From Longimicrobiales bacterium (lineage in GTDB: Bacteria; Gemmatimonadota; Gemmatimonadetes; Longimicrobiales; Gaopeijiaceae), in the NCBI GenBank assembly GCA_029245345.1, contig JAQWPM010000014.1, forward strand, positions 55,460-119,459: 64,000 bases of DNA. The letters run 5' to 3'. Positions 26,131 to 35,494 of the stretch are shown piece by piece. The notes beneath the pieces are model-generated. The model was not told the DNA's origin. It saw only the letters and a program-made list of their open reading frames with translations, and did no database searches. The position numbers were made by a program, and so were the translations under genes. The number at the start of each line of letters is the position of its first letter. Within the stretch, counting starts at the first letter, position 1.

Positions 26131-26844
26131 TCAGTTTTCGACGATTGCGAGCAGCTCAATCTCAAAAATCAGCGTCGCGTTCGGGCCGATAACACCCTGC
26201 GAACCCTGGGGACCGTAGGCAATTTCCGACGGGATCACGAACTTGTAGTGACTGCCCACGGCCATCAGCATCAGCGCTTCTCCGAAACCCGGGATCACGC
26301 CGCCCACTCCGAACTGAGCCGGCTCGCCACCGTACGACGAATCAAACTCGGAGCCGTCGATCAACGTTCCCCGGTAGTGCAGTTGGATTTGATCCGCAGC
26401 GGTCGGCATCGAGCCGTCGCCTTGAGCGATGACCTCGTACTGCAGGCCACTCTCGGTCGTCATCACGCCCTCCTTGCCACCGTTCTCAGCGAGGAACGCG
26501 GCGCCCTCTTCGAGGTTCGTTGCGGCGCTCGCCTCGTACGCGGCTTGGGATGCGGCCTGCATCTCCTCAGCAAACTGACTGAGAACCATCTGGAGTTCTT
26601 CCGGCTCGATCGCCGGGTCGGATCCCTGCAGCGCGTCTTCCACACCACGCAGGAAAGCCATGCGGTCCAGGCGGTCCTTGGTCTCCGAGATCTGACTACC
26701 AACGTTCAGGCCGATGCCATAAGAGGCCTTCTGGTCGTTCGAGTCGAGCGCGGCCGACGACATATCCATACTACCCTCTGAGGCTGTGCACGCCGCTAGA
26801 AGCGTTGCAACGCCGAGCGCCGCCGTGCCGAGTCGAATTCGCAT
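26131..26844 (-). CDS. FKBP-type peptidyl-prolyl isomerase, lipoprotein (Mip-like)
   Basis: The 237-residue protein has a lipoprotein signal (GVATLLAAC), a helical dimerisation region (ASYGIGLNVGSQISETKDRL, then MAFLRGVEDALQGSDPAIEP) and a C-terminal FKBP domain: IQLHYRGTLIDGSEFDSSYG, VIPGFGEALMLMAVGSHYKF and GPNATLIFEIELLAIVEN. This is the FkpA/Mip architecture of periplasmic prolyl isomerases and chaperones. IPGFGEAL and VIPSEIAYG carry the active-site pattern. It is a single gene followed by two strong hairpins and divergent from the S9 peptidase gene. Confidence 0.94.
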   Translation of the reverse strand: MRIRLGTAALGVATLLAACTASEGSMDMSSAALDSNDQKASYGIGLNVGSQISETKDRLDRMAFLRGVEDALQGSDPAIEPEELQMVLSQFAEEMQAASQAAYEASAATNLEEGAAFLAENGGKEGVMTTESGLQYEVIAQGDGSMPTAADQIQLHYRGTLIDGSEFDSSYGGEPAQFGVGGVIPGFGEALMLMAVGSHYKFVIPSEIAYGPQGSQGVIGPNATLIFEIELLAIVEN

Positions 26845-27051
26845 ATCTGATCCTTAGTCTTTGTATCACCCACCGCGGATCCATCCGCTAGGGCTGAAAA
26901 ATAGAGAGCCGAAAGGTAATCGCAGCCAGGAAAACGCCCAACGGTGCATCGGGCCGTATCTATCCATAATGTCTATCTCGGCACACTTTATCCGGAGCCG
27001 AAGCGATCCCGATTTTTCGGGATGCCGTTGAATTCACTGGAGGCACCGTTC

Positions 27052-29667
27052 ATGACCACGTCCGCCCGCAGGCTTCTTCTTTGGATCTTGCTCGTTGCCG
27101 CTCCCTGCGTAATCGCTGTACCAGCCGTTGCCCAGGACGCGACCGATTCAGAGGCAATCCTCGCTGCCAAGGACTGGGTCGCGCCTCCAGGGAGCATCGC
27201 TGAAGCGGTTCTCGCCCCTCGTTACTTGAATGCAACGCTCACGAACATCAGCCCGGACAAGGCGTGGTTCTTCCACATGATCGGTGAAGGCCCGCCGACC
27301 ATGGAGCGCTTCTCTCGCCCGTTCGACGAACTAGGCGGGCAATTCTACGACCGTCAGGCGAATCGTCACCGGAACCTGACGACACGATCCAGCGTGGGCA
27401 TCAACATCATTTCCGCCGAGGACGGTTCGGTTATCGAGGTATCAATTCCAGAAGGGGCGAAAGCCTCCAACGCGACTTGGTCGCCGGACGGCTCGCAGTT
27501 GGCTTTCTTCGTCCACACGGACGACGAGACGCACATCTACGTGGCTGACCCCACGGATGGTGATTCTCGACAAATCACACGCTCACCCGTGCTCGCCACC
27601 CTGGTTCAGAGCTTCGAGTGGACCGCAGATTCGCAGGAGATCGCGACGGTCCTAATCCCGGACAACCGCGCGGTGCGACCGGAAGAACGCCGCGTGCCCA
27701 CGGGTCCGCAGGTGAAGCAGACGGAGGAAGGCGAAAACGTGCTCCGTACCTATGCCAGCCTCATGGAAACACCGTATCACGAAGAGCTTCTCGAGTGGCA
27801 CGTCACCGGCCAGCTCGCGAGCATCTCTGTAGACGACCGTCGCGTCACTCGGGTCGGCTCGCCATCAATGATCCGGAGTTTCGACTTCTCACCTACCGGT
27901 GAGTTCTCGCGCGTCACACTGATGCAGCGGCCGTTCAGCTACGTCGTCCCTGTCACCAGCTTCGGCCGCACCGAGCAGATCTGGGACCGCACCGGGAGCA
28001 TGTTGGCGGAGATCGATGTCACCGAACTGAACACAGGACTCAGAGGGGCACCTTCCGCTCCTGGAGTCGGTGGGGACGAAGAAGAGCCCGACCGGCGGCA
28101 GCTGGCTTGGAGAGAAGACGGCGCCGGTCTGACCTTCTTGCAGCAAGAAGCTGCCGAAGAGGATGAGGATGAGGCCGAAGAGGACAGTGGCCGCGGCGGT
28201 CGAGCTGGCGGTGCCCGCCAACCCGACCGGGTAATGTTGTGGAGCGCCCCTTTTGGTGAGGACAACGTCACCGTCGTCTACGAGAGCTCTCAGAGACTGG
28301 CATCCCATCGCTTCTCTCTAGATCACAACATGCTGTTTCTTTCCCGCCGCCCCCAGGGGGGTGGCTTTGGTAGCTCTGCAGCGCGTGGCACCGTGACAGA
28401 ATTCGCGGTCGACCTGTCAGATCCCGAAACAGCGTATACCATCGCCGAATACGAGGCCGACGACTTCTACGCCAATGCTGGCACACTTCTGCTGGCGGGC
28501 GGGCAAGTCGCGGGCGGCGGGCGGGGACGTGGAGGCAGCGCCGGCGGTCAGATTGTCCAGACTTCAGCCGACGGTGCTTCGGTTTTCCTATCAGGAACGC
28601 AGTACAACGAAGATCCGATGGCCGGCAGCCCCATGAACTTCCTGGACCGGGTCGACATCCGGACCGGAGAGACCGAGCGACTCTACGAGAGTTCGAACGA
28701 CGGGCAGTACGAACGCATCGTTTCTGTAGTGGATGTCGACGCGGAAGACTTCATAGTGTCGCGTGAGACGACCACAGATGTGCCCCAGTCGTACCGGTTC
28801 TCCAATGGCCAGCGAACCCAGCTGACCCAGAACATCGACTACACCCCGGATATCACGAATGCGCCCAGGCAGCGCTTCACCGTGGAGCGCCCGGACGGAT
28901 TCCGCTTCCTAGTGAACGTCCAGCTTCCGCCGGGCTGGGACGGTGAGGAACGACTACCCGCCATGTTCTGGTTCTATCCGCGCGAGTTCACGGACCAAGA
29001 GTCCTACGACGATCGCGGTCGCACCTACAACAAGAACGCGTTCGAGAACTACGGCACGCGCTCCATGCAGTACCTCGTCCGGTTGGGGTACGCTGTCGTG
29101 ACGCCTGACGCGCCAATTGTCGGGAAGCAGGGCGCGATGAACAACAATTACGAGCACGACCTGCGGAATAATCTGGCTGCTGTAATCGACGAGTTGGACG
29201 AACGCGGCATCATCGACCGACGTCGCCTCGGGCTCGGAGGCCATTCGTACGGCGCGTTCGGGACGGTGAATGCGATGGTGCACACGCCGTTCTTCAAAGC
29301 AGGCATTGCAGGGGACGGAAACTACAACCGCACCCTGACACCGCTCAGTTTCCAAAGTGAACGGCGCTTCCTGTGGGATGCGAAGGACGTGTACCTGGGA
29401 ATGTCACCCTTTCTCTATGCGAACAACCTGACCGGCGCGCTGCTGATGTATCACGGCCTCCAAGACCAGAACGTGGGAACGGATCCGATCCATTCGCCGA
29501 AGCTCTTCCATGCGCTCAACGGATTGAACAAGCCGGCGGCCATGTACCTGTATCCCTTCGAGGACCACGGACCGGCGACAGAAGAAACGCTGCTCGACCT
29601 TTGGGCTCGTTGGACAGCGTGGCTCGATATTCATCTCGAGCCCCAGAGGAAGCCGATCACGCAGTAG
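27052..29667 (+). CDS. S9-family peptidase, exported (copy 2)
   Basis: An 871-residue paralogue of the gene at 10110. ATG 27052 is used because GGAGG lies eight bases before it; the Sec signal is RRLLLWILLVAAPCVIAVPA. The N-terminal propeller-like half has NATWSPDGSQLAFFVH and a low-complexity, acidic and Gly/Arg-rich insertion near 28150-28210. The C-terminal peptidase half carries GLGGHSYGAFGTVNAM (nucleophile Ser about 732), YHGLQDQNVG and the His in PFEDHGPATEE. Near the active site both copies share the run FFKAGIAGDG. It probably degrades peptides in the periplasm. Single gene. Confidence 0.9.
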   Translation: MTTSARRLLLWILLVAAPCVIAVPAVAQDATDSEAILAAKDWVAPPGSIAEAVLAPRYLNATLTNISPDKAWFFHMIGEGPPTMERFSRPFDELGGQFYDRQANRHRNLTTRSSVGINIISAEDGSVIEVSIPEGAKASNATWSPDGSQLAFFVHTDDETHIYVADPTDGDSRQITRSPVLATLVQSFEWTADSQEIATVLIPDNRAVRPEERRVPTGPQVKQTEEGENVLRTYASLMETPYHEELLEWHVTGQLASISVDDRRVTRVGSPSMIRSFDFSPTGEFSRVTLMQRPFSYVVPVTSFGRTEQIWDRTGSMLAEIDVTELNTGLRGAPSAPGVGGDEEEPDRRQLAWREDGAGLTFLQQEAAEEDEDEAEEDSGRGGRAGGARQPDRVMLWSAPFGEDNVTVVYESSQRLASHRFSLDHNMLFLSRRPQGGGFGSSAARGTVTEFAVDLSDPETAYTIAEYEADDFYANAGTLLLAGGQVAGGGRGRGGSAGGQIVQTSADGASVFLSGTQYNEDPMAGSPMNFLDRVDIRTGETERLYESSNDGQYERIVSVVDVDAEDFIVSRETTTDVPQSYRFSNGQRTQLTQNIDYTPDITNAPRQRFTVERPDGFRFLVNVQLPPGWDGEERLPAMFWFYPREFTDQESYDDRGRTYNKNAFENYGTRSMQYLVRLGYAVVTPDAPIVGKQGAMNNNYEHDLRNNLAAVIDELDERGIIDRRRLGLGGHSYGAFGTVNAMVHTPFFKAGIAGDGNYNRTLTPLSFQSERRFLWDAKDVYLGMSPFLYANNLTGALLMYHGLQDQNVGTDPIHSPKLFHALNGLNKPAAMYLYPFEDHGPATEETLLDLWARWTAWLDIHLEPQRKPITQ

Positions 29668-29961
29668 CCAAGGGCCGGCCTGAGCCCACTCACAACCTTC
29701 ATCTGCTCTGACGCGTCTCACACATATATGCGATCGAGCGGTTGTCGGAATACGGAGCCGGCACTGACCGTGCGGTATTGTGACCGAAGACGGTGCGAAT
29801 GAGGTACGGATCCGTTGGAGCGACTTCGCGGGGATGCAGATTTCTCGCTGCCGTCCCGTCCGGCCAATCTCTAAATTCCGCTCGGCCCATAGACCGGGCG
29901 GGGTTTTGTCTTGAGCGTCCCCGCCGCACTATACGGCCTGAACTCTCAACCGGACGTGCGC

Positions 29962-31641
29962 ATGACTCCGACTGACCTAGCTCGTTTCACAGCCTTTACT
30001 GCCCTCGCCACGACGCTCGCGGTGGCTACCCCGACCATGGCTCAGATCCCCGCCGACGCCGCTCAGCGGGTCGACGAGATTTTTTCCCGCTGGGACTCGA
30101 ATACGTCGGCTGGATGCGCCGTCGGCGTATCGGTGAACGGCCTCACCGTTCTCGAGCGAGCCTACGGGATGGCGGACCTCGAACACGGAATCCGGAATAC
30201 ACCGGCGACAATCTTCGAAGGTGGATCGCTGTCCAAGCAATTCACGTCGGCGGCAATCGTGCTCCTCGCCATGGACGGTAAGATCTCCCTCGACGACGAC
30301 GTCCGAAAATACATCCCGGAGCTTCCGGACTACGGCGATCCGATCACCCTGAAGCATCTGATGACACATACGAGCGGACTCCGGGACTGGGGCTCCGTTG
30401 CCCAGATATCCACGTGGGGACGTGAACAGCGCAGTCATGACCACGATTGGGTCGTCGACATTCTCAGCCGGCAAACCGCTCTGAACTACGAACCCGGCCG
30501 CCAGTATTCCTACACGAACTCGGGATACAACCTGCTCGCGGTGATCGTGGCTCGGGCGGGTGGAATGTCCTTTGCAGAGTTCTCGACGGAGCGCGTGTTC
30601 AAGCCACTGGGCCTGACGAACACGCAGTGGAGAGACGACTATCGCCGCATCGTTCCTGGCCGGAGTTCGGCTTACAACGCAACCCAGGACGGCGGCTGGG
30701 AAATCAACCGGCCCATCGAATACGTGCATGGAAACGGAGGAATCCTCACCACGGTCGGCGACCTCACCCGGTGGAACCAGGCACTCACCGACGAGCGCTT
30801 CGGGCCGGATTTTACCCGCATGATGCACGACCAAGCCGAACTCAACGACGGGTCTCAGATCACCTACGCGGGTGGCCTACAGGTGAACAGGAGTATGGGC
30901 GTCCGCACCATCTCTCATACGGGTTCGACGTCAGGATACCGCGCTTTCGCGGCCAGATATCCGGACCAAGGACTATCCGTCTCGATGCTGTGCAACGCCT
31001 CGAACGCTCCAACCGGCGGCAATGGGCAGGCCGTCGCCCGAGTTTACTTGGGCGATGCCGTACAGGACCCTGTCGCCGCTGAGGGGGTCCCAGTGTCCGC
31101 GGAAACGCTGGAGGCCTACGCCGGGCTCTATCGTGACCCCGTCACCGGCAACACGGTGAATTTGCGGGTCTCGAATGGGACGCTCCGCGCCGGCACAGCA
31201 CGACTGACCCCACTCTCTGACACCCGATTTCAGGTCGGGACCAGGCAGACCTTCTATGACTTTCATAAAGATGGCCCGGGACGTCCGTCCTTCAGCGTCA
31301 ACTCTTGGGAGTACACAAAACTAAGCTACGAGCCCGTGGACGCCTGGCAGCCCAGCTCGGCTGAACTGGCCGCCTTTGTCGGCACTTATGAGAGCACGGA
31401 AGCCGAGACGACGTATGAGATCACCGTCGAGGACGGCGCTTTGATCGTGTGGCAGCGGCCCGGTCACACCTTCGAACTCACGCCGGTCTACGAGAACGCC
31501 TTCCGGGGACGATCCGGGTCTATTCTACGCTTTCGGCGCGACGCGGACGGCCAGATTGAAGGGTTGAGCCTCAGCGTCTCGCGCGTCTACGACATGCACT
31601 TCAAGCGAACCGGGAGGCCAGCCTCCGTGACCGACCAATAG
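29962..31641 (+). CDS. Exported beta-lactamase-family serine hydrolase with C-terminal DUF3471-like domains
   Basis: The 559-residue protein has a Sec signal (FTALATTLAVATPTMA) and a class C beta-lactamase/esterase-like domain to about residue 350. SLSK holds the nucleophile Ser89 and Lys92, YSYTNSGYN the tyrosine motif, and HTGSTSG the third motif. The family includes esterases, D-aminopeptidases and penicillin-binding-like carboxypeptidases; the usual KTG is HTG here, as in esterase-type members. The C-terminal part contains two beta-barrel-like segments (ETLEAYAGLYRDPVTG and ELAAFVGTYESTEAET) resembling DUF3471. ATG 29962 is preferred over 29911 because the signal follows directly. Single gene. 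Confidence 0.88.
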   Translation: MTPTDLARFTAFTALATTLAVATPTMAQIPADAAQRVDEIFSRWDSNTSAGCAVGVSVNGLTVLERAYGMADLEHGIRNTPATIFEGGSLSKQFTSAAIVLLAMDGKISLDDDVRKYIPELPDYGDPITLKHLMTHTSGLRDWGSVAQISTWGREQRSHDHDWVVDILSRQTALNYEPGRQYSYTNSGYNLLAVIVARAGGMSFAEFSTERVFKPLGLTNTQWRDDYRRIVPGRSSAYNATQDGGWEINRPIEYVHGNGGILTTVGDLTRWNQALTDERFGPDFTRMMHDQAELNDGSQITYAGGLQVNRSMGVRTISHTGSTSGYRAFAARYPDQGLSVSMLCNASNAPTGGNGQAVARVYLGDAVQDPVAAEGVPVSAETLEAYAGLYRDPVTGNTVNLRVSNGTLRAGTARLTPLSDTRFQVGTRQTFYDFHKDGPGRPSFSVNSWEYTKLSYEPVDAWQPSSAELAAFVGTYESTEAETTYEITVEDGALIVWQRPGHTFELTPVYENAFRGRSGSILRFRRDADGQIEGLSLSVSRVYDMHFKRTGRPASVTDQ

Positions 31642-31765
31642 CCCGATGTCCGCTGACGGCAGGTGACCAAGAAGGAAGCTGGAACCCCTCAATCCATTCG
31701 ACGTATTGAACGAGCGCCGTGTTCCATTACCGTTTCGGTTCGGTGACCAACTGCTGGAGTCCTAA

Positions 31766-32743
31766 GTGAGTTCCACGTCCGCACCAGTCAGCCCGCGCGA
31801 GCGGCTGCAGGGTGTGCTGCCCGAAGTCGAGATCGTAGCGCTCACGCCGTTGATCGAAGAGATCGACGAGCTGAAGCGAACTCGTAACGCCGTGGTGCTC
31901 GCCCATAACTATATGACGCCAGATATCTACCACGGCGTGGCAGATCTGAAGGGTGACTCCCTCGCACTCGCTCGCATGGCAGGAGAGACCGAGGCCGAGG
32001 TCATCGTGATGGCCGGGGTCCACTTCATGGCCGAGACGGCCAAGATCGTGAATCCGGACAAGACGGTGCTCATCCCGCACACGGAAGCCGGGTGCTCCCT
32101 CGCGGACGGGATCACAGGCGCTGACGTACGGCTCCTGAAAGAACGATATCCCGGCGTCCCAGTTGTCACCTACGTGAACACTTCGGCAGATGTGAAGGCC
32201 GAATCGGATATCTGCTGCACTTCTGGGAATGCGGTCGAGGTCGTCAACTCGCTCGGGGCCGATCGGGTCATCTTCCTCCCGGACCAGTACCTAGGAAAGT
32301 GGGTCGCAACCCAGACCGACGTTGAGATCATTCTCTATGAAGGGTCGTGCATGGTGCACGAACGCTTCACCGGAGAAGAACTACGCGGCTACCGTGCGCT
32401 CACGCCCGGCGTGCAGATCATCGCCCATCCGGAGTGCCCACCCGATGTCCTCGAGGAGGCCGATTTCGTGGGGTCCACCGCGGGGATGATCCGCTGGGTG
32501 CATGACGAACGCCCCAGTCACGTCGTCATGGTTACCGAGTGTTCGATGGCAGACAACGTGGCCATCGAGTCTCCGGACACTGAATTCGTGAGGCCCTGTA
32601 ACCTGTGTCCGCACATGAAGCGGATCACGCTGGAGGGAATCCGGGACAGCCTCCGCGATATGAAACACGTCGTCGAGGTCGACCCTGAGGTCGCCGCACG
32701 TGCCCAGTCTGCCGTGAGTCGTATGCTCGAGGTACCCGCCTGA
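31766..32743 (+). CDS. nadA: Quinolinate synthase A
   Basis: The 325-residue protein condenses iminoaspartate with dihydroxyacetone phosphate to quinolinate in NAD synthesis. All three [4Fe-4S] ligand cysteines can be seen: AGCSLADG (Cys110), SDICCTSGNAVE, and RPCNLCPHMKRITLE. AHNYMTPDIYHGVAD and GVHFMAETAKI are further signatures. GTG 31766 has GGAG seven bases upstream. The stop overlaps the start of nadC, so the two are coupled. No aspartate oxidase (nadB) gene is present in this window. Confidence 0.97.
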   Translation: MSSTSAPVSPRERLQGVLPEVEIVALTPLIEEIDELKRTRNAVVLAHNYMTPDIYHGVADLKGDSLALARMAGETEAEVIVMAGVHFMAETAKIVNPDKTVLIPHTEAGCSLADGITGADVRLLKERYPGVPVVTYVNTSADVKAESDICCTSGNAVEVVNSLGADRVIFLPDQYLGKWVATQTDVEIILYEGSCMVHERFTGEELRGYRALTPGVQIIAHPECPPDVLEEADFVGSTAGMIRWVHDERPSHVVMVTECSMADNVAIESPDTEFVRPCNLCPHMKRITLEGIRDSLRDMKHVVEVDPEVAARAQSAVSRMLEVPA

Positions 32744-33579
32744 CGACTGAATCTGCTCTCGACGGCTTCCTGAGAGCCGCCCTCGAGGAAGATCTCGGCG
32801 AGAACGGCGACCTAACGTCACAGAGTGTCATCCCGGACGACGCCATCGTCGTGGGTGCGCTCGTGGCCCGAGAGGCCGGATTCATCGCGGGCCTCGATGT
32901 GGCACTGCGCGTGTTCACCCTGGTCGATCCGGAGGTCGAAGTGACCCGGATCGTTACTCACGGATCTCGTGTCGAACCGGGCCACGACCTAGCTGTGGTG
33001 GCCGGGCCAGCACGTTCGTTGTTGGCCGCTGAACGGCTTGCGTTGAACCTGCTGGGGCAGCTGAGCGGTGTGGCCACCTCCACGCGCGCCCTGGTGGATC
33101 GGGTCGCGGGCACGAAGGCCACCATAATCGATACCCGAAAGACCGTGCCAGGTATGCGCTCCCTTCAGAAGGCGGCGGTCCTCGCGGGTGGTGGTGGCAA
33201 TCACCGCATGGGGCTCTACGACGCAGTGCTCATCAAGGACAACCACATCGCGGCGGCAGGATCCGCCGCCGCGGCGGTCACGTCAGCGCGTGCTTATGTC
33301 GGGCCGGACACGAAGGTCGAAGTCGAGATCGATTCGGTAGACGATCTGGATGCCGTCATCGAGGCCGGAGCCGACATCGTGATGTTGGACAACATGGACC
33401 CCGAGACGATGCGGGCCGCTGTGGAGCTGGCAGCCGGCCGGTGTGTACTCGAGGCTTCCGGGGGCATCACTCTTGAGACCGTCCGTGCCGTCGCGGAAAC
33501 TGGCGTCGACTGGATCTCCGTGGGATGGATCACACACTCCGCGCCCGCGCTCGACGTCGCGTTGGACTTCGAAGCCTAG
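32740..33579 (+). CDS. nadC: Nicotinate-nucleotide pyrophosphorylase (quinolinate phosphoribosyltransferase), probable CTG start
   Basis: The protein converts quinolinate and PRPP to nicotinate mononucleotide. DTRKTVPGMRSLQKAAVL, GGGGNHRMGLYDAVLIKDNH and VEVEIDSVDDLDAVIEAG are the family signatures, followed by MLDNMDPETMRAAVELA and LEASGGI. The N-terminal LDGFLRAALEEDLGENGDLT belongs to the family but lies upstream of the first ATG (32851). In that frame no ATG, GTG or TTG precedes it; CTG 32740, overlapping the nadA stop (CTGA) with GAGG seven bases before it, is the best start. Length would be 279 residues, normal for NadC. Confidence 0.93.
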   Translation: MTTESALDGFLRAALEEDLGENGDLTSQSVIPDDAIVVGALVAREAGFIAGLDVALRVFTLVDPEVEVTRIVTHGSRVEPGHDLAVVAGPARSLLAAERLALNLLGQLSGVATSTRALVDRVAGTKATIIDTRKTVPGMRSLQKAAVLAGGGGNHRMGLYDAVLIKDNHIAAAGSAAAAVTSARAYVGPDTKVEVEIDSVDDLDAVIEAGADIVMLDNMDPETMRAAVELAAGRCVLEASGGITLETVRAVAETGVDWISVGWITHSAPALDVALDFEA

Positions 33580-33585
33580 GCAAGA

Positions 33586-34686
33586 CTAGGAGCCGGACGG
33601 CACCTCTGAAGCCCGACCACCGATCGCCAAGTGAGCGATCCGCCCGCCAGGGCCGACCGCCCAGCCATCCTCAGCTCCCGTGTGGGCGACCGCCCAATAG
33701 CTAAGGGTGTCGACGGTGACCCACGTCTCCGCAAAGTCAGTGGACCATGAGAGACCCCGCGGGCCCACGGCGAGGATGTGAGACTCCGGCCCGAAATCAA
33801 CTAGAGCCGCCCCGTAGACGGGGCCATCAATGGAAGGGGCCGCAGCGAGCTGCCACGTCGCTCCACCGTCCAGGGTCGTGACCATGTTGTCGGTACGCAC
33901 GGAGTCCTGACCAATGATGCCGCCCATGGCGATCCCGCGGCTCTCGCGGTTCATCTGAACCGTAGTGAGGCCGGCAGAAGTGCCGCCCGGAACCGGTACA
34001 TCGGTGGCAGTCCACGTCACACCGTAGTCCATAGTGCTCAGCACTCGAGCTCGCTCCCCATTCCCAGTCGCGATCCACGCACGACCGTCGTCGCCGGTGA
34101 CGAGACAGGTGCCGCTCGCGGCGAAACCACCCTCGCCTTGGAGGGCTACCGGTAGCCTTTCGGCAGGCACACGTCCCCATGTGGCTCCACCATCTTCGGT
34201 GGACAAAATGAAGGGGACCCCGTCCACCGCATCGCCATACACGAGGCCTCGGTCCTCGGACCAGAAATCCATGCAGTCTATGAAGGCGGCGCGGTCATAC
34301 GCGGTGTATTGAAGTGTCCAACTCTGACCTCGGTCGTCCGTCCGGTAGATCCGCGACAGGTCGCCGTTCCCGGAGCTCATGAGGTAGGCACCGAATCCAC
34401 CGAAGGCGTGGACATCGCGGAACTGAAGCCCCTCCGCGCCTTCTACCGTACCGGCCGTCCACGTTTCCCCGCGATCGACGGAATGCACCCACGTGGCCTG
34501 GTGGCCGCTTGCCCAAATCACCCCACCGTCCCCAAAGCTGATTGCCTGAAGAAGCGCGTCCGTACCGGACTCTTGGAGCGTGAGTGTGAGGGTGGGGGTC
34601 CACTCCGTTTCAGTCGCATGGTCCGCGATGGGCCCACATGCGGTCGCCATGAGGAGCGTGAAAAGGGCCAGGGATGTGCGACGCAT
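33586..34686 (-). CDS. BNR/YCF48-repeat lipoprotein
   Basis: The 366-residue protein has a lipoprotein signal (LALFTLLMATAC) and a beta-propeller made of BNR-like repeats with the recurring motifs SVDRGETWTAG, TDDRGQSWTL, STEDGGATWGR, STMDYGVTWTA and TTLDGGATWQL. This resembles exported YCF48/photosystem-II-stability-factor-like and exo-alpha-sialidase-like propellers. The catalytic residues of sialidases are not evident. ATG 34686 has GGAG six bases upstream. Its 3' end is seven bases from nadC, tail to tail. Binding or scaffolding is more likely than catalysis. Confidence 0.85.
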   Translation of the reverse strand: MRRTSLALFTLLMATACGPIADHATETEWTPTLTLTLQESGTDALLQAISFGDGGVIWASGHQATWVHSVDRGETWTAGTVEGAEGLQFRDVHAFGGFGAYLMSSGNGDLSRIYRTDDRGQSWTLQYTAYDRAAFIDCMDFWSEDRGLVYGDAVDGVPFILSTEDGGATWGRVPAERLPVALQGEGGFAASGTCLVTGDDGRAWIATGNGERARVLSTMDYGVTWTATDVPVPGGTSAGLTTVQMNRESRGIAMGGIIGQDSVRTDNMVTTLDGGATWQLAAAPSIDGPVYGAALVDFGPESHILAVGPRGLSWSTDFAETWVTVDTLSYWAVAHTGAEDGWAVGPGGRIAHLAIGGRASEVPSGS

Positions 34687-34819
34687 GAACAACTCCGTGT
34701 GGATGGGCCACCCAAGCTACGCTTCCCCCCGTGGCGCGCCCACACCGCCTTTGTGTAGACTGCTGGAGCATACAAATCGATGACCGCGCTTTCAGACTCT
34801 CCTCCCTTCCCTGAATGCC

Positions 34820-35281
34820 ATGAAGAACGCGTATCCCCTGTCCGTCATATTTCTCGCCGGATCTGTCCTAGCCTGTGGTGATGCCCCTCCGGCAGAAGAA
34901 CCCGCCGAGGCCACACCAGAAGAAGAGGTGTCCACCGCAGATGCCCGTGTGATGATCACCGGGCCCGAAGAAGGTGCGGTCATCATGGGTGACCAAGTCA
35001 CGGTCGAATTGGTAGTCGCCGGTGTTGCCATCGCGCCGGCCGGCGCCCTCGTACCAGGCACCGGACATCACCACCTGTATCTGGATGCGGACCTGACGGA
35101 CGGCTCAGTACCCGTGCCCTCGGTCCCGGGCAGCATCATTCACATGGGGGACGGTTCTTCGGAGTACATCTTCGAGGGGGTCGCGCCCGGTGAGCACCGG
35201 CTGATCGCTGTTCTAGCGGACGGGGTGCACATGCCGCTTCAGCCGTGGGTCGTGGACACCATCAGGTTCACTGTGAACTGA
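34820..35281 (+). CDS. DUF4399 lipoprotein
   Basis: A 153-residue lipoprotein: signal FLAGSVLAC, then a Glu/Pro-rich linker, then the DUF4399 domain with PEEGAVIMGDQVTVELVVAG, PGTGHHHLYLDADLTDG and PGEHRLIAVLADGVHMPLQP. The conserved GTGHHH and ADGxHxP are the family pattern. Members are found singly in many Gram-negatives; the His cluster suggests metal binding, but no role is known. Divergent from the BNR lipoprotein, 133 bases away. Confidence 0.88.
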   Translation: MKNAYPLSVIFLAGSVLACGDAPPAEEPAEATPEEEVSTADARVMITGPEEGAVIMGDQVTVELVVAGVAIAPAGALVPGTGHHHLYLDADLTDGSVPVPSVPGSIIHMGDGSSEYIFEGVAPGEHRLIAVLADGVHMPLQPWVVDTIRFTVN

Positions 35282-35287
35282 ACAGTT

Positions 35288-35488
35288 CTAGAGCTTCCTG
35301 AAGGCCCCTGATTTCTCAGTCACGACTGCGTAGCCACCGACCGACTTTGGGATCCCCGAAGCCGCGCCGGACACATACACCTTCAAGCAGGGCTTTCCGC
35401 GTTTTTCGCCGATGGCAACACCGGTGACACCCGGCTTGCCCATGACCTTCTGGGCGAGATCACGCTGCGCTGAATTGATGTCGGCCAT
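35288..35488 (-). CDS. Stand-alone copy of the N-terminal domain of a Nal1-like protease
   Basis: The 66-residue protein reads LAQKVMGKPGVTGVAIGEKR, then KPCLKVYVSGAASGIPKSVG, then YAVVTEKSGAFRKL. It lines up with residues about 43-105 of the neighbouring protease: DGVVGTAIGV, AVLKVYLESL, a later IP..V.G pattern, and VTGRFVAL. No signal peptide, so it should be cytoplasmic while the protease is exported. It starts seven bases after the protease stop on the same strand and so is probably the second gene of its operon. A role as inhibitor, chaperone or leftover duplicate is possible. Confidence 0.7.
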   Translation of the reverse strand: MADINSAQRDLAQKVMGKPGVTGVAIGEKRGKPCLKVYVSGAASGIPKSVGGYAVVTEKSGAFRKL

Positions 35489-35494
35489 TCGCGG

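Noticed and set aside
26876..26889. GCGGATCCATCCGC as an operator
   Set aside because: Six-base arms only and no second copy or promoter box nearby.
28150..28210. Acidic Glu/Asp-rich plus Gly/Arg stretch as possible separate gene or repeat
   Set aside because: It lies in frame in the S9 peptidase and is a low-complexity insertion.
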